From NCBI RefSeq assembly GCF_004519305.1, contig NZ_SOZA01000005.1:1-64000 (forward strand): a stretch of DNA of 64,000 nucleotides. The letters are read 5' to 3'. The position numbers were made by a program, and so were the translations under genes. Shown here piece by piece: positions 54,462 through 64,000 of the stretch (positions within the stretch are counted from its first letter, which is position 1; the number at the start of each line of letters is the position of its first letter). A model generated the notes under the pieces. It did no database searches. It worked only from the letters and a program-made list of their open reading frames with translations, and was not told the origin of the DNA. The stretch is from Pseudomonas sp. RIT623 (GTDB taxonomy: Bacteria > Pseudomonadota > Gammaproteobacteria > Pseudomonadales > Pseudomonadaceae).

Positions 54462-55751
54462 TTACGCTTGCGCGATCGCGGTTTCCAGGTGCTCTGCCAG
54501 AGCATCCCAGGCAATGTTCTGTTGTTCGCCCTGGCCACGCAGGGGCTTGAGGCCGATCTCTTGCTTGGCCAGTTCGTCGTCACCCAGGATAAGGGCGAAC
54601 AAGGCGCCGCTCTTGTCGGCTTTCTTGAACTGGCTCTTGAAGCTGCCACCACCAGCGTTGACCGCCAGGCGCAGGCCCGGCAGGCGGTCGCGCAGGCTTT
54701 CGCTCAGGCGCAGGCCTGCCAGCTCAGCCGGCTCGCCGAAGGCGCACAGGTAGACATCGAGGGTACGGCTGAGCGACTCGGGCACCTTGCCCAGGGTCTC
54801 CAGCAGCAGGATCAGGCGCTCGATGCCCATGGCGAAGCCAACGCCCGGGGTCGGCTTGCCGCCCATCTGCTCGACCAGGCCGTCGTAGCGGCCGCCGGCG
54901 CAGACGGTGCCTTGGGCGCCGAGCTTGTCGGTGACCCACTCGAACACGGTCTTGCTGTAGTAGTCCAGGCCGCGCACCAGCTTGGTGTTGATCACGAACG
55001 GAATGCCGGCGGCGTCGAGACGGGCCTTGAGGCCCTCGAAGTGCACGCGGGACTCTTCGTCCAGGTAGTCTTCCAGCTTAGGCGCGCCGACCAGCACCGC
55101 CTGGGTGTTCGCATCCTTGCTGTCGAGGATGCGCAGCGGGTTGCTCTTCAGGCGGCGCTGGCTGTCTTCGTCCAACTGCTCGAGGCGGGCGCTGAGGTAG
55201 TCGACCAGCGCGTCGCGATAGCGCGCGCGGGCTTCACTGGTGCCCAGGCTGTTGAGCTGCAACTCGACGGCATCCTGGATGCCGAGCAGGCCCCACAGGC
55301 GCCAGGTCAGCATGATCAGCTCGGCATCCACGTCCGGGCCGTCGAGGTTGAACACCTCCACGCCGATCTGGTGGAACTGGCGGTAGCGGCCTTTCTGCGG
55401 GCGCTCGTGGCGGAACATCTGGCCGATGTACCAGAGCTTCTGCACCTGGCCGTTGCCGGTGATGCCATGCTCGAGCACGGCGCGCACGCAGGCGGCGGTG
55501 CCCTCGGGGCGCAGGGTCAACGAATCGCCGTTGCGGTCCTCGAAGGTGTACATCTCTTTTTCGACGATGTCGGTGACTTCACCGATGGAGCGCTTGAACA
55601 GCTCGGTGAACTCGACGATCGGCGTGCGGATCTGGCTGTAGCCGTAGCTGTCCAGCAGGCCGGCCACGGTGCCCTCGAAGTAGCGCCACAGCGGCGACTG
55701 GTCGGGCAGGATGTCGTTCATGCCACGAATGGCTTGCAGCGATTTGCTCAC
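54462..55751 (-). CDS. hisS: Histidyl-tRNA synthetase
   Basis: This class II synthetase has 429 residues. Motif 2 is [20 protein letters not shown], the histidine-A loop [16 protein letters not shown], the AGGRYDGL segment and motif 3 [13 protein letters not shown]. The anticodon-binding domain fills about residues 335-429. The initial [16 protein letters not shown] is the family N-terminus. It lies between ispG and yfgM, 22 nt and 39 nt away. Confidence 0.97.
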   Translation of the reverse strand: MSKSLQAIRGMNDILPDQSPLWRYFEGTVAGLLDSYGYSQIRTPIVEFTELFKRSIGEVTDIVEKEMYTFEDRNGDSLTLRPEGTAACVRAVLEHGITGNGQVQKLWYIGQMFRHERPQKGRYRQFHQIGVEVFNLDGPDVDAELIMLTWRLWGLLGIQDAVELQLNSLGTSEARARYRDALVDYLSARLEQLDEDSQRRLKSNPLRILDSKDANTQAVLVGAPKLEDYLDEESRVHFEGLKARLDAAGIPFVINTKLVRGLDYYSKTVFEWVTDKLGAQGTVCAGGRYDGLVEQMGGKPTPGVGFAMGIERLILLLETLGKVPESLSRTLDVYLCAFGEPAELAGLRLSESLRDRLPGLRLAVNAGGGSFKSQFKKADKSGALFALILGDDELAKQEIGLKPLRGQGEQQNIAWDALAEHLETAIAQA

Positions 55752-55773
55752 GAATAGTCCTTACGAATCTGTG

Positions 55774-56883
55774 TCAGCCGCGGGCGATCAGCGCCGCGTC
55801 GGCCTCGGCCTTCTCGGCCGCTTTCTGGCGGATGAGCTTTTCCAGCTCATCGACCAGGTTGTCGTTGTTCAGCTTCTGCGACGGTTTGCCATCGATGTAC
55901 ACCAGGTTCGGCGTGCCACCGGTCAGGCCCACGTGCGACTCCTTGGCTTCGCCCGGGCCGTTGACCACGCAGCCGATCACCGCCACGTCCAGCGGCACCA
56001 GCAGGTCTTCCAGGCGCCCTTCCAGCTCGTTCATGGTCTTGACCACATCGAAGTTCTGCCGCGAGCAGCTCGGGCAGGCGATGAAGTTGATGCCACGCGA
56101 ACGCAGGTGCAGCGACTTGAGGATGTCGTAGCCGACCTTCACTTCCTCGACCGGGTCGGCCGCCAGCGAAATGCGAATGGTGTCGCCGATGCCTTCGGCC
56201 AGCAGCATACCGAGGCCAACGGCGGATTTCACCGTCCCTGAGCGCAGGCCACCGGCTTCGGTGATCCCCAGGTGCAGCGGCTGGATGATCTGCTTGGCCA
56301 GCAGGCGGTAGGCCTCGACGGCCATGAACACGTCGGAGGCCTTGACGCTGACCTTGAAGTCCTGGAAGTCGAGGCGATCAAGGTGCTCGACATGGCGCAG
56401 CGCCGACTCGACCAGCGCGGCCGGGGTCGGCTCGCCGTACTTCTTCTGCAGGTCCTTTTCCAGGGAGCCGGCATTGACCCCGATACGAATCGGGATACCA
56501 CGGTCGCGAGCGGCATCGACCACCGCGCGCACGCGGTCTTCGCGGCCGATGTTGCCCGGGTTGATGCGCAGGCAGTCGACGCCCAGCTCAGCCACGCGCA
56601 GGGCGATCTTGTAGTCGAAGTGAATGTCGGCGACCAGTGGCACGCTGACCAACTGCTTGATACGGCCGAACGCCTCGGCGGCGTCCATGTCCGGCACCGA
56701 CACGCGGACGATGTCCACGCCGGCATCGACCAGGCGCTGGATCTGCGCCACGGTGGCGGCCACGTCGTTGGTGTCGGTGTTGGTCATGCTCTGCACCGCG
56801 ATGGGGGCATCGCCACCCACCGGCACATTGCCGACCCAGATTTTGCGGGATTCGCGACGTTTGATCGGAGATTCGCCGTGCAT
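55774..56883 (-). CDS. ispG: 4-hydroxy-3-methylbut-2-enyl diphosphate synthase (MEP pathway)
   Basis: This is the iron-sulfur enzyme converting ME-cPP to HMBPP in isoprenoid synthesis. The 369 residues have an N-terminal TIM barrel ([20 protein letters not shown]) and a C-terminal ferredoxin-like domain with the [4Fe-4S] ligands in [10 protein letters not shown] and [13 protein letters not shown]. Its need for an iron-sulfur cluster agrees with the isc operon upstream in the same strand order. It begins 4 nt after the rodZ stop. Confidence 0.97.
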   Translation of the reverse strand: MHGESPIKRRESRKIWVGNVPVGGDAPIAVQSMTNTDTNDVAATVAQIQRLVDAGVDIVRVSVPDMDAAEAFGRIKQLVSVPLVADIHFDYKIALRVAELGVDCLRINPGNIGREDRVRAVVDAARDRGIPIRIGVNAGSLEKDLQKKYGEPTPAALVESALRHVEHLDRLDFQDFKVSVKASDVFMAVEAYRLLAKQIIQPLHLGITEAGGLRSGTVKSAVGLGMLLAEGIGDTIRISLAADPVEEVKVGYDILKSLHLRSRGINFIACPSCSRQNFDVVKTMNELEGRLEDLLVPLDVAVIGCVVNGPGEAKESHVGLTGGTPNLVYIDGKPSQKLNNDNLVDELEKLIRQKAAEKAEADAALIARG

Positions 56884-56886
56884 GAC

Positions 56887-57909
56887 TTACTGTCCCAACT
56901 TCAGGCGAGCGGTTTCGCCACTGGTGAACGGGGCGACATCGACCGCCTGGCCGTTGTAGCTCACCTGGGCGCCGCGGGCGAAGCCCAGGCGCACCGCGAA
57001 CGGTGGCTTGCCGGTCAGTTCCAGGCTGTCGCCCTTGCGCTTGATGGCGCTGAACAGCACCTTGCCGTTGCCGTCGGTGACCTGGGTCCAGCAATCGGCG
57101 GTGAACTGGATGTGTACATTAGCGCTGCCGGCGGCGGCCGGGGTGGCCTCGCTGACCGGCGCCGCGGCCACGGGGGCAGCGGGCACCACGGGCACGACCG
57201 GAGCCGCCGGCGTGCTGGCGACAGCCTGGGCCGGGGCACTGGCGAGCGGCGCGCTCGGCGCCACAGGAGCGACCGGCGCGGTAGTGCTGGCGGGTGCCGT
57301 CGGGGCTTGCGCAGCCTCGGCAGGTGCCGCTTCAGGGATGGCGGGCTCCAGCGGCAGGGCCTGGCCCTCGGCTTGCTGGCCCTCGCTCACGGCCTGGTCT
57401 TCCGGCTCGTCCAGCGGGTGGATCTGGGTGGTGCCGTCGGCGCTCTCGACCTCTACGTGCTCCAGGGCAATCTTGGCCAGGTCCTTGCCACGCTGGCTGC
57501 TCTGGTCCTGCCACCAGAAGAAACCACCACCGACCACGGCCACCAGCAGCAGCAGGCTGACCACCCGCAGGATGTTGTGGGACAGGCGCACCGGCTCTTC
57601 GATACGGCCCAGCGCATGCACTTCGCTGCCCTTGGCGTGGCTCCCGGTGATCTGGTCGAAAGCCTCGACCAGCGGCGCCTGGTCCATGTCCATCAGCTTG
57701 GCGTAGGCGCGAATGTAGCCACGGGCGAAGGTGTGCCCCGGCAGCTTGTCGAAGGCGCCGTTTTCCAGGTTGTTCAGCGAAGATACCGTGAGGTTGAGCT
57801 TTCGAGCGACCTCGGCCTGGCTCCAGTCCCGCTTTTCGCGAGCCTGGCGCAAGACGTCACCGGGGTTCTGGCCAGTCGCTGCTGCTACTTCGGTGTGCGC
57901 GGCTTTCAT
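56887..57909 (-). CDS. rodZ: Cell-shape protein RodZ
   Basis: RodZ anchors MreB to the membrane. The 340 residues have a cytoplasmic helix-turn-helix of the Cro/C1 type at about 15-85 (LRQAREKRDWSQAEVARKLN), one membrane helix at about 108-128 (HNILRVVSLLLLVAVVGGGF), a low-complexity Ala/Pro/Val linker at about 170-250 and a C-terminal beta domain (DUF4115; SANVHIQFTADCWTQVTDG). The start overlaps the pilF stop by 4 nt. The MreB gene is in the same window but at the other end (1102). Confidence 0.95.
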   Translation of the reverse strand: MKAAHTEVAAATGQNPGDVLRQAREKRDWSQAEVARKLNLTVSSLNNLENGAFDKLPGHTFARGYIRAYAKLMDMDQAPLVEAFDQITGSHAKGSEVHALGRIEEPVRLSHNILRVVSLLLLVAVVGGGFFWWQDQSSQRGKDLAKIALEHVEVESADGTTQIHPLDEPEDQAVSEGQQAEGQALPLEPAIPEAAPAEAAQAPTAPASTTAPVAPVAPSAPLASAPAQAVASTPAAPVVPVVPAAPVAAAPVSEATPAAAGSANVHIQFTADCWTQVTDGNGKVLFSAIKRKGDSLELTGKPPFAVRLGFARGAQVSYNGQAVDVAPFTSGETARLKLGQ

Positions 57910-58667
57910 CGTTGCTCCGACAGGTATTGCTGATATTCCGGCGTACCGGGATAAAGTCGTTGTAGTTGCCGGCCCAGCCGGGCCGCGTCGCCCTGTTCGT
58001 CGAGGGCACGGGCCAGGCGGCTGCCCAGCAGCAGGCTGCGGGCGTTCTGGTCGCTCAGCTGGCTGAATCGATCGTAGTAGTCCCGGGCCGGCACATAATG
58101 CCTGTTTTCGTAGGACAACTCAGCCATTTCGAGCAAAGCCTTCGGTTGCCGCTGATTGAGCCGAAGGGCTTTTTCCAGATAGTCGCGCGCTTGCGCTGCC
58201 TGCCCCAGCTTCAGGGCGGTCAGCCCCAGGTTCTCGTACACCCGGGACCGCTCAGGATACAGGGTATCGGCGGCGGCCTGGCGAAAGTTCGCCTGGGCTT
58301 CGCCGAAACGGCCCTGAGCATATAGGAAACTGCCGTAATTGTTACGGATTCGTGTGTCATTCGGCTGGGTCGCCAGCGCCTTGGCAAAGTGCTGGTCAGC
58401 CAATGCCGGTTCGCCTTCGGCCTGGAACACCAGCGCCAGGGCGGCGTGGGCATCGGCATCTCGGCTATCGAGGGCCAGGGCCTTGCCCAGTGGCGCCTTG
58501 GCCTGTTCGGTCAAACCTTGTTGCAAATACCCCAGGCCCAGCTGCACATAGGCCCTGCCCGCATCCTCGCGCCCCTGGCGGCTGGCCAGGGGATCGCCCG
58601 CGCCACCGGACACGCAGCCGGCCAGCAGCGAAAGCGTCAGGATCGACAGCGCGGTGCGCAAGGTCAT
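57906..58667 (-). CDS. pilF: Type IV pilus biogenesis lipoprotein PilF (PilW-like)
   Basis: This outer-membrane pilotin assembles the PilQ secretin. The 253 residues have a lipoprotein signal with lipobox SLLAGC at residue 17 and about six TPR motifs (AYVQLGLGYLQQGLTEQAK; ADAHAALALVFQAEGEPALA; VYENLGLTALKLGQAAQA). The start at 58667 (MTLRTALSILTLSLLAGC) is chosen because it gives the signal peptide; the frame is open 48 codons upstream, into rlmN. It overlaps rodZ by 4 nt and follows rlmN with a 13-nt gap. Confidence 0.93.
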   Translation of the reverse strand: MTLRTALSILTLSLLAGCVSGGAGDPLASRQGREDAGRAYVQLGLGYLQQGLTEQAKAPLGKALALDSRDADAHAALALVFQAEGEPALADQHFAKALATQPNDTRIRNNYGSFLYAQGRFGEAQANFRQAAADTLYPERSRVYENLGLTALKLGQAAQARDYLEKALRLNQRQPKALLEMAELSYENRHYVPARDYYDRFSQLSDQNARSLLLGSRLARALDEQGDAARLGRQLQRLYPGTPEYQQYLSEQR

Positions 58668-58680
58668 GGGCAGGTGCTCG

Positions 58681-59823
58681 TCAGGGGCGCGCGGCGCTGT
58701 CTTGCGGCTCGTCGGCGGCCAGCTGGCGCACGGCGATGTAGCGCTCGCTGCGCCGGGTGCGGTCGTTGACCTGGCCCACCAGCTGCCCACAGGCGGCATC
58801 GATGTCGTCACCGCGGGTGGTGCGGGTGGTGACGTTGAAACCGCCGTGGTGCAGCAGGTCCTGGAAACGCCGAATGGCGTTGTTGCTCGGCCGCTCGTAG
58901 CCCGAGTGCGGGAACGGGTTGAACGGGATCAGGTTGATCTTGCACGGCACGTCGCGCAGCAGTTCGATCATTTGCGCCGCGTGCTCTGGCTGGTCGTTGA
59001 TGTCCTTGAGCAGGGTGTACTCGATGGTCAGCACACGCTTGCCACCCAGGGTGGACATGTAGCCCATGCACGAGTCCAGCAGCATCTTCAGCGGGTACTT
59101 CTTGTTGATCGGTACCAACTTGTTGCGCAGTTCGTCGTTCGGGGCGTGCAGCGACAGGGCCAGCGACACGTCGATGTGCTTGGCCAGCTCGTCGATCATC
59201 GGTACCACGCCCGAGGTGGACAGGGTCACGCGACGCTTGGAAATGCCATAGCCCAGATCTTCCATCATGATCTTCATGGCGGCGATGACATTGTCGAAAT
59301 TCAGCAGGGGCTCGCCCATGCCCATCATGACCACGTTGGTAATCGCGCGGTCGATCTTGGCCGGGACGGTCCCGAAGGATTTGTTGGCAAGCCACACCTG
59401 GCCGATCACTTCGGCGGCGGTGAGGTTGCTGTTGAAGCCTTGCTTGCCGGTGGAGCAGAAACTGCAGTCCAGGGCGCAGCCGGCTTGCGACGACACGCAC
59501 AGGGTGCCGCGATCGTCGGTGGGGATGTAGACGGTCTCGACGCAGCTGCCGGAGGCAACGCGGACCACCCACTTGCGGGTACCGTCGGCGGAAATGTCTT
59601 CACTGACCACCTCCGGACCACGAATCTCGGCAACGGCCTCGAGCTTTTCGCGCAAGACCTTGCCGACATTGGTCATGGCGGCGAAATCATCGACGCCAAA
59701 ATGGTGAATCCATTTCATCACCTGACCGGCACGGAAACGCTTCTCCCCGATTGAGTCGAAGAACTGTTCCATTTCCGCCAGGGTCAGCCCCAGCAGGTTG
59801 ATCTTGTCAGTCGATGTCGTCAT
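58681..59823 (-). CDS. rlmN: 23S rRNA A2503 / tRNA A37 methyltransferase RlmN
   Basis: This radical-SAM methyltransferase of 380 residues has the cluster motif Cys-x3-Cys-x2-Cys in [17 protein letters not shown] (about residue 124-131). [12 protein letters not shown] and [13 protein letters not shown] are characteristic. The methylation-carrying Cys lies near the C-terminus ([10 protein letters not shown]). It adds C2-methyl to A2503 and to A37 of some tRNAs. It is 28 nt downstream of ndk and 13 nt upstream of pilF. Confidence 0.96.
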   Translation of the reverse strand: MTTSTDKINLLGLTLAEMEQFFDSIGEKRFRAGQVMKWIHHFGVDDFAAMTNVGKVLREKLEAVAEIRGPEVVSEDISADGTRKWVVRVASGSCVETVYIPTDDRGTLCVSSQAGCALDCSFCSTGKQGFNSNLTAAEVIGQVWLANKSFGTVPAKIDRAITNVVMMGMGEPLLNFDNVIAAMKIMMEDLGYGISKRRVTLSTSGVVPMIDELAKHIDVSLALSLHAPNDELRNKLVPINKKYPLKMLLDSCMGYMSTLGGKRVLTIEYTLLKDINDQPEHAAQMIELLRDVPCKINLIPFNPFPHSGYERPSNNAIRRFQDLLHHGGFNVTTRTTRGDDIDAACGQLVGQVNDRTRRSERYIAVRQLAADEPQDSAARP

Positions 59824-59851
59824 GGATTCACCCTCACCCGTAAGCTTTCGC

Positions 59852-60277
59852 TTAGCGAGTGGTTACCTCGGTAGCAGCGAAGAAGTAAGCGATTTCGCGA
59901 GCAGCGGCGGCTTCGGAGTCCGAACCGTGAACGGCGTTGGCGTCGATCGACTCGGCGAAGTCAGCACGGATGGTGCCGGCAGCAGCCTCTTTAGGGTTGG
60001 TGGCGCCCATCAGCTCGCGGTTGGCCAGAATGGCGTTCTCGCCTTCCAGAACCTGTACAACGACAGGGCCCGAAGTCATGAAGGCAACCAGGTCACCGAA
60101 GAAGCCGCGCTCTTTGTGCTCGGCGTAGAAACCTTCGGCCTCGGCTTTGGACAGCTGCTTCATTTTCGAAGCGACGACGCGCAGGCCGGCTTTCTCGAAG
60201 CGAGTGGTGATCTCGCCGATGACGTTCTTGGCAACGGCGTCAGGCTTGATGATGGAGAAAGTACGTTGAACAGCCAT
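59852..60277 (-). CDS. ndk: Nucleoside diphosphate kinase
   Basis: This 141-residue enzyme transfers the gamma-phosphate of ATP to NDPs via a phosphohistidine. The active-site His is in [12 protein letters not shown] (about residue 117), and [20 protein letters not shown] is the family N-terminus. It lies between the isc operon, beyond a terminator, and rlmN. A TATAAT hexamer in the terminator loop may be its promoter. Confidence 0.97.
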   Translation of the reverse strand: MAVQRTFSIIKPDAVAKNVIGEITTRFEKAGLRVVASKMKQLSKAEAEGFYAEHKERGFFGDLVAFMTSGPVVVQVLEGENAILANRELMGATNPKEAAAGTIRADFAESIDANAVHGSDSEAAAAREIAYFFAATEVTTR

Positions 60278-60304
60278 GGAAAACTCCAGAATATTGAGTG
60301 TTGC

Positions 60305-60336
60305 GAAAAATTAAACCCGCGAATTATACGCGGGTT
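60305..60336 (-). terminator. Terminator of the isc operon with TATAAT loop
   Basis: On the minus strand arms AACCCGCG/CGCGGGTT enclose loop TATAATT, followed by TAATTTTT. It lies between the iscX stop and the ndk start. The loop contains a perfect -10 hexamer that would start transcription near the second arm, about 40 nt before ndk. No strong -35 is seen. Confidence 0.8.
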
Positions 60337-60367
60337 CCAGGGGATTGCCTAACCTACAGCGTCACGC

Positions 60368-60568
60368 TTAGTCGGCTTCTTCGATCCAGGCCGCCTGGAT
60401 GGCCTCGAGCACTTTCTCACCGCCGCGTGACGGATCGTCGCTGAACTCTGGCAAGGCCAGTACCCAGCGGTGCAGATCGACGAAATTCACGTAACGAGGA
60501 TCGACCTCAGGCTTGCTTTCCGCAAGCTGGATGGCGATCTCAAGTACATCAATCCATTTCAGGCTCAT
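60368..60568 (-). CDS. iscX: Fe-S assembly protein IscX
   Basis: This 66-residue acidic protein belongs to the IscX (YfhJ) family, which binds IscS and may serve as an iron donor or regulator of cluster formation. The sequence MSLKWIDVLEIAIQLAESKP and the acidic C-terminal QAAWIEEAD are family hallmarks. The start at 60568 is selected because upstream in-frame residues are not IscX-like. It lies 10 nt after fdx and ends the isc operon. Confidence 0.95.
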   Translation of the reverse strand: MSLKWIDVLEIAIQLAESKPEVDPRYVNFVDLHRWVLALPEFSDDPSRGGEKVLEAIQAAWIEEAD

Positions 60569-60578
60569 GGGGCAACCC

Positions 60579-60920
60579 TCAGTGCGGCGCTTCGGCGGCG
60601 TGGTTGAGCGAGTACTTGGGGATCTCGATGGTGAGGTCCTCGTCACCGACGATCACCTGGCAGGCCAGGCGCGATTGCGCTTCCAGGCCCCAGGCCTTGT
60701 CGAGCATGTCTTCCTCGAGCTCGTCGGCTTCCTCGAGCGAGTCGAAGCCTTCGCGCACGATGCAATGGCAGGTGGTGCAGGCGCACACACCGCCACAGGC
60801 GCTTTCCATCTCGATGTGATGCTCGTGGGCCAGCTCCAGGATATTGGTGCCCGGCTCCACTTCAACCACCAGCCCATCCGGGCAGAACTTTTCGTGCGGC
60901 AGGAAAATCACCTGGGGCAT
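60579..60920 (-). CDS. fdx: Isc-type [2Fe-2S] ferredoxin
   Basis: This 113-residue adrenodoxin-like ferredoxin supplies electrons for cluster assembly. The cluster ligands appear as CGGVCACTTCHC (about residues 42-53) plus a distal Cys; MPQVIFLPHEKFCPDG is the typical N-terminus. It lies 3 nt after hscA and 10 nt before iscX. Confidence 0.96.
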   Translation of the reverse strand: MPQVIFLPHEKFCPDGLVVEVEPGTNILELAHEHHIEMESACGGVCACTTCHCIVREGFDSLEEADELEEDMLDKAWGLEAQSRLACQVIVGDEDLTIEIPKYSLNHAAEAPH

Positions 60921-60923
60921 CGG

Positions 60924-62786
60924 TTACTCCTCGATCTCATTCAGGTTGCGCCCGGCCAGTGCGGCTTTGACCGTCGAATCAAGGCGACGGGCGGCAAATG
61001 CATCGGTCACCTGCGACAGACGCTTGGTCTGCTGCTCGATGGCGGCGCCATCGGTGCCGGTGAGCAAATCACGCAATTCTTGCATCTGGAAGGCAATGGC
61101 CTCGCGTTCGTCGCTGCTGAGCAGGCGCTCACCGTCGGCATCGAGGGCGCCCTGCACCGCTTCGAGCAGACGCTCGGCATCGACCTGGTGCTCGCGCAAC
61201 TGGCGGGCCTGCTTGTCGGAACCTGCGTGCTCGAAGGAGTCCTTGAGCATGCGCGCGATCTCGCCGTCGGTCAGGCCATAGGACGGCTTGACCTGGATGC
61301 TCGACTCGACCCCCGAGGCCAGTTCGCGAGCGGCCACGCTGAGCAGGCCGTCGGCGTCGACCTGGAAGGTGACACGGATCTTCGCCGCGCCGGCGACCAT
61401 CGCCGGAATGCCGCGCAGCTCGAAGCGCGCCAGCGAGCGGCAGTCGCTGATCAACTCGCGCTCGCCCTGCAGCACGTGGATCATCATGGCCGACTGGCCA
61501 TCCTTGTAGGTGGTGAACTCCTGGGCGCGAGCCACCGGAATGGTGGTGTTGCGCGGGATCACCTTCTCCATCAGCCCGCCCATGGTCTCAAGGCCCAGGG
61601 ACAGCGGGATGACGTCGAGCAGCAGCAATTCGCCCCCTTCGCGGCGGTTGCCGGCCAGGGTGTCGGCCTGGATGGCGGCGCCGATGGCCACCACCTGGTC
61701 TGGGTCGATCGAGGTCAACGGGGTGCGGCCGAACAGCGTGCCGACCGCTTCGCGCACACGCGGCACGCGGGTCGAACCACCGACCATCACCACCGCGCCG
61801 ACCTCTTCGAGCTCGACGCCACTGTCGCGCACCGCGCGGCGGCAGGCCTTGAGGCTGCGGGCCAGCAGAGGCTCGATCATCGCTTCGAAGGCTGCGCGGC
61901 TCAGCTCGCCCTGCCAGGCACCATGGCTGACGACGACCACATCGGCATCGGTCAGGGCTTCCTTGGCGGCGCAGGCGGCCTGCAGCAACTGGCGCTGGGT
62001 AGCCGGATCAAGGTCCGAGGACAACCCGGCCTGCTCGATGATCCAGCCGGCAATGGCATGGTCGAAGTCATCACCACCCAGGGCGGTATCGCCGCCGGTG
62101 GCCAGCACCTCGAACACACCGCCGGTCAGGCGCAGGATGGAAATATCGAAGGTACCGCCACCCAGGTCGTAGATCGCCACCAGGCCTTCGGCGTTCTGGT
62201 CCAGGCCATAGGCCACGGCCGCCGCGGTTGGCTCGTTGAGCAGGCGCAGCACGTTCAGGCCGGCCAGGCGCGCAGCGTCCTTGGTGGCTTGGCGCTGGGC
62301 ATCGTCGAAATAGGCCGGCACGGTGATCACGGCACCGACCAACTCGCCACCGAGGGTGGCCTCGGCGCGTTGGCGCAGCACCTTGAGGATATCGGCGGAT
62401 ACCTCCACCGGGCTCTTCGGCCCCTGCACGGTGTCGATGAACGGCATGTGCGATTCACCACCGACGAAACGGTACGGCAGTTGCTCACCCAGTTGCTTGA
62501 CGTCCGCCAGGCCACGCCCCATCAGGCGCTTGACCGACAGGATGGTGTTCAGCGGGTCGCTGGAGGCGGCGTCGCGGGCGGCCTGGCCGACTTCGTTGCG
62601 GCCTTCGAGGTAGCGCACCGCCGACGGCAGGATCAACTGCCCCTGGGCATCGGGCAGCGGTTCGCTGCGCCCGCTGCGCACGGCGGCGACGAGAGAATTG
62701 GTGGTGCCCAGGTCGATACCCACCGCCAGGCGGCGCTGGTGCGGCTGGGGGCTCTGACCGGGTTCGGCGATCTGCAGTAGGGCCAT
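60924..62786 (-). CDS. hscA: Hsp70-type chaperone HscA
   Basis: This specialised DnaK homologue delivers [2Fe-2S] clusters from IscU to apo-proteins, working with HscB. The 620 residues have an ATPase domain at about 1-385 ([46 protein letters not shown]) and a substrate-binding domain at about 385-505 that recognises the IscU LPPVK motif. It follows hscB by 43 nt and precedes fdx by 3 nt. Confidence 0.96.
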   Translation of the reverse strand: MALLQIAEPGQSPQPHQRRLAVGIDLGTTNSLVAAVRSGRSEPLPDAQGQLILPSAVRYLEGRNEVGQAARDAASSDPLNTILSVKRLMGRGLADVKQLGEQLPYRFVGGESHMPFIDTVQGPKSPVEVSADILKVLRQRAEATLGGELVGAVITVPAYFDDAQRQATKDAARLAGLNVLRLLNEPTAAAVAYGLDQNAEGLVAIYDLGGGTFDISILRLTGGVFEVLATGGDTALGGDDFDHAIAGWIIEQAGLSSDLDPATQRQLLQAACAAKEALTDADVVVVSHGAWQGELSRAAFEAMIEPLLARSLKACRRAVRDSGVELEEVGAVVMVGGSTRVPRVREAVGTLFGRTPLTSIDPDQVVAIGAAIQADTLAGNRREGGELLLLDVIPLSLGLETMGGLMEKVIPRNTTIPVARAQEFTTYKDGQSAMMIHVLQGERELISDCRSLARFELRGIPAMVAGAAKIRVTFQVDADGLLSVAARELASGVESSIQVKPSYGLTDGEIARMLKDSFEHAGSDKQARQLREHQVDAERLLEAVQGALDADGERLLSSDEREAIAFQMQELRDLLTGTDGAAIEQQTKRLSQVTDAFAARRLDSTVKAALAGRNLNEIEE

Positions 62787-62829
62787 GCTTATCTGAGTAC
62801 CTTAGGCGTCATCACGGGCGACGCCGGGG

Positions 62830-63351
62830 TTAATCGTCGAGGCGCTCTTCGAGTTGGCGCACTTCTTGGGCGAGCTTGTCGAGGAACTGCATGCGGCGCA
62901 TCAGGCGCTCGGCCTGGTCGCGCTCGGCAGCCACATCCCAGCAGGCGGCGAAATCCTCGTTGAGCTTGTCCTGGGCGGCCTTGAGGCGCTTCTTGAACAC
63001 CCCCACGCCGTCGAGGTCGGCTTCGTCCTGCAGCTCTTCGAGCTCTTCGCGCCACTGCATCTGCTGCAGCAGGAAGTCCGGATCGTGCACGGTGACTTCC
63101 TGGGGCACTTCGTGGCCACCGATGGCCAGCAGGTAGCGGGCCCGACGTGGCGCACTGCGCAAGGTCTGGTAGGCGTCGTTGAGGGCCGCGGATTTTTCCA
63201 GGGCGAGGCGTTGCTCGCGCTCGGAAGCATCGGCGAAGCGGTCCGGATGGACCTCGCGGGCCAGCTCGCGATAACGCGTGGCCAGTTGGTCGAGGTCCAG
63301 GCGGAAGCCCGGCTGCAGGTCAAACAGGGCGAAATGACAAAGAGTACCCAC
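62830..63351 (-). CDS. hscB: J-domain co-chaperone HscB
   Basis: This 173-residue partner of HscA has an N-terminal J domain including [13 protein letters not shown] (His-Pro-Asp at about residues 32-34) and a C-terminal three-helix IscU-binding domain at about 95-173. The start is GTG at 63351 ([16 protein letters not shown]) with GAGG 7 nt upstream. The longer frame beyond it would overlap iscA and is rejected. Confidence 0.94.
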   Translation of the reverse strand: MGTLCHFALFDLQPGFRLDLDQLATRYRELAREVHPDRFADASEREQRLALEKSAALNDAYQTLRSAPRRARYLLAIGGHEVPQEVTVHDPDFLLQQMQWREELEELQDEADLDGVGVFKKRLKAAQDKLNEDFAACWDVAAERDQAERLMRRMQFLDKLAQEVRQLEERLDD

Positions 63352-63359
63352 AGCCAGCC

Positions 63360-63683
63360 TCAGACGTTGAAGCTTTCGCCGCAGCCACACTCACCGCGCA
63401 CGTTGGGGTTGTTGAACTTGAAGCCTTCGTTCAACCCTTCCTTGACGAAGTCCAGCTCGGTGCCATCGAGGTACACCAGGCTTTTCGGGTCGATGATGAC
63501 CTTCACGCCGTGGTTCTCGAACACCTGGTCCTCTGCGGCCAGCTCGTCGACGAACTCCAGCACGTAGGCCAGGCCCGAGCAGCCGGTGGTGCGCACGCCC
63601 AGGCGAATGCCCTCACCCTTGCCGCGCCCGTCGAGGGAGCGGCGAATGTGGTTGGCGGCGGCTTCTGTCATGCTGATAGCCAT
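63360..63683 (-). CDS. iscA: Iron-sulfur assembly protein IscA
   Basis: This 107-residue A-type carrier has the three conserved cysteines in [11 protein letters not shown] and the C-terminal [10 protein letters not shown], which bind iron or an Fe-S cluster for transfer to target proteins, notably [4Fe-4S] enzymes. It lies 34 nt after iscU and 8 nt before hscB in the isc operon. Confidence 0.96.
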   Translation of the reverse strand: MAISMTEAAANHIRRSLDGRGKGEGIRLGVRTTGCSGLAYVLEFVDELAAEDQVFENHGVKVIIDPKSLVYLDGTELDFVKEGLNEGFKFNNPNVRGECGCGESFNV

Positions 63684-63717
63684 CGGAACTCCTTACCTCT
63701 ACCTTGCGTCAGTCGAC

Positions 63718-64000
63718 TCAGATCAAGCCTTTCTTCTGCTTGTAATCGCGCACGGCTGCCTTGATGGCATCTTCGGCGAGTACCGAGCAGTGGATCTTGA
63801 CCGGCGGCAACGCCAGTTCTTCGGCCAGCTGGGTGTTCTTGATGGTCTCGGCTTCGTCCAGGGTCTTGCCCTTCATCCACTCGGTGGCCAGGGAACTGGA
63901 GGCGATGGCCGAACCGCAGCCGTAGGTCTTGAACTTGGCGTCTTCGATGATGCCTTGCTCGTTGACCTTGATCTGCAGACGCATCACGTCGCCACACGCC
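63718..64000 (-). CDS. iscU: Fe-S cluster scaffold protein IscU (5' end outside window)
   Basis: The visible 93 residues are the C-terminal three quarters of IscU. All three scaffold cysteines are seen: ACGDVMRL (Cys37), YGCGSAIASSS (Cys63) and VKIHCSVLAEDA (Cys106), together with the HscA-binding LPPVK motif (LALPPVKIH). IscU receives sulfide from IscS, which should lie just beyond the window, together with IscR. It is first among the isc genes visible here. Confidence 0.96.
   Translation of the reverse strand, partial: ACGDVMRLQIKVNEQGIIEDAKFKTYGCGSAIASSSLATEWMKGKTLDEAETIKNTQLAEELALPPVKIHCSVLAEDAIKAAVRDYKQKKGLI

Noticed and set aside
60513..62780. 755-codon open frame on the plus strand
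   Set aside because: It is antisense to hscA, fdx and iscX. Gln/His/Leu-rich low-complexity sequence without a domain.

Overview
The window is a stretch of chromosome from a fluorescent Pseudomonas, most likely of the P. putida group. The evidence is the high GC content, the gene order (mreCB / gatCAB; roxSR; a dpp-type peptide transporter; fecIRA; piuABC; der-bamB-yfgM-hisS-ispG-rodZ-pilF-rlmN-ndk-isc), and many copies of the P. putida intergenic REP element (core tgtaggagcggccttg). No tRNA, rRNA, CRISPR array, insertion sequence or prophage was seen.

Layout. 1-2139: mreC (cut by the window edge, apparently starting at AUU) and mreB, leftward, diverging from 2342-5553 gatCAB (Glu-tRNA(Gln)/Asp-tRNA(Asn) amidotransferase). 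5667-7542: an RlpA-like lipoprotein, a CaCA-family cation exchanger (also apparently AUU-started) and a PcaC-like protein. 7543-8089: a non-coding, hairpin-rich stretch. 8090-10438: an AroP-type amino-acid permease and an AEC-family transporter. 10538-12466: a zinc-dependent phospholipase C-like gene behind a perfect LexA (SOS) box, plus a 62-aa companion ORF. 12705-14521: the redox two-component system roxSR. 14717-15439: a periplasmic SIMPL-domain protein. 15752-26372: a peptide uptake locus with three substrate-binding proteins, an OprD-family porin and one DppBCDF permease.

26445-30512: a 24-residue membrane peptide, an AraC regulator with a SnoaL-like front end, a FAD-dependent amine oxidase, a cupin and a PotF-like binding protein, probably an amine/polyamine catabolic unit. 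30671-32254: prfC. 32736-36178: an OpuC-type osmoprotectant ABC operon. 36293-40287: fecI-fecR-fecA iron signalling with a Fur-like box. 40928-42091: ornithine/lysine decarboxylase with a long leader. 42263-48826: the piu iron locus (sel1, piuC leftward; piuA, piuB rightward) with Fur-like boxes between. 48987-50914: an omega-amidase/methionine aminotransferase pair. 51057-64000: a leftward run of housekeeping genes from iscU (cut by the window edge) through isc, ndk, rlmN, pilF, rodZ, ispG, hisS, yfgM, bamB and der.

Most of the window is conserved core genome. The most unusual parts are the LexA-box-controlled phospholipase-like gene with its small companion, the two AUU start codons, the conserved-looking 24-aa peptide behind dppF, the TATAAT hexamer in the loop of the isc terminator, and a REP element that supplies the stop codon of the sel1 gene.
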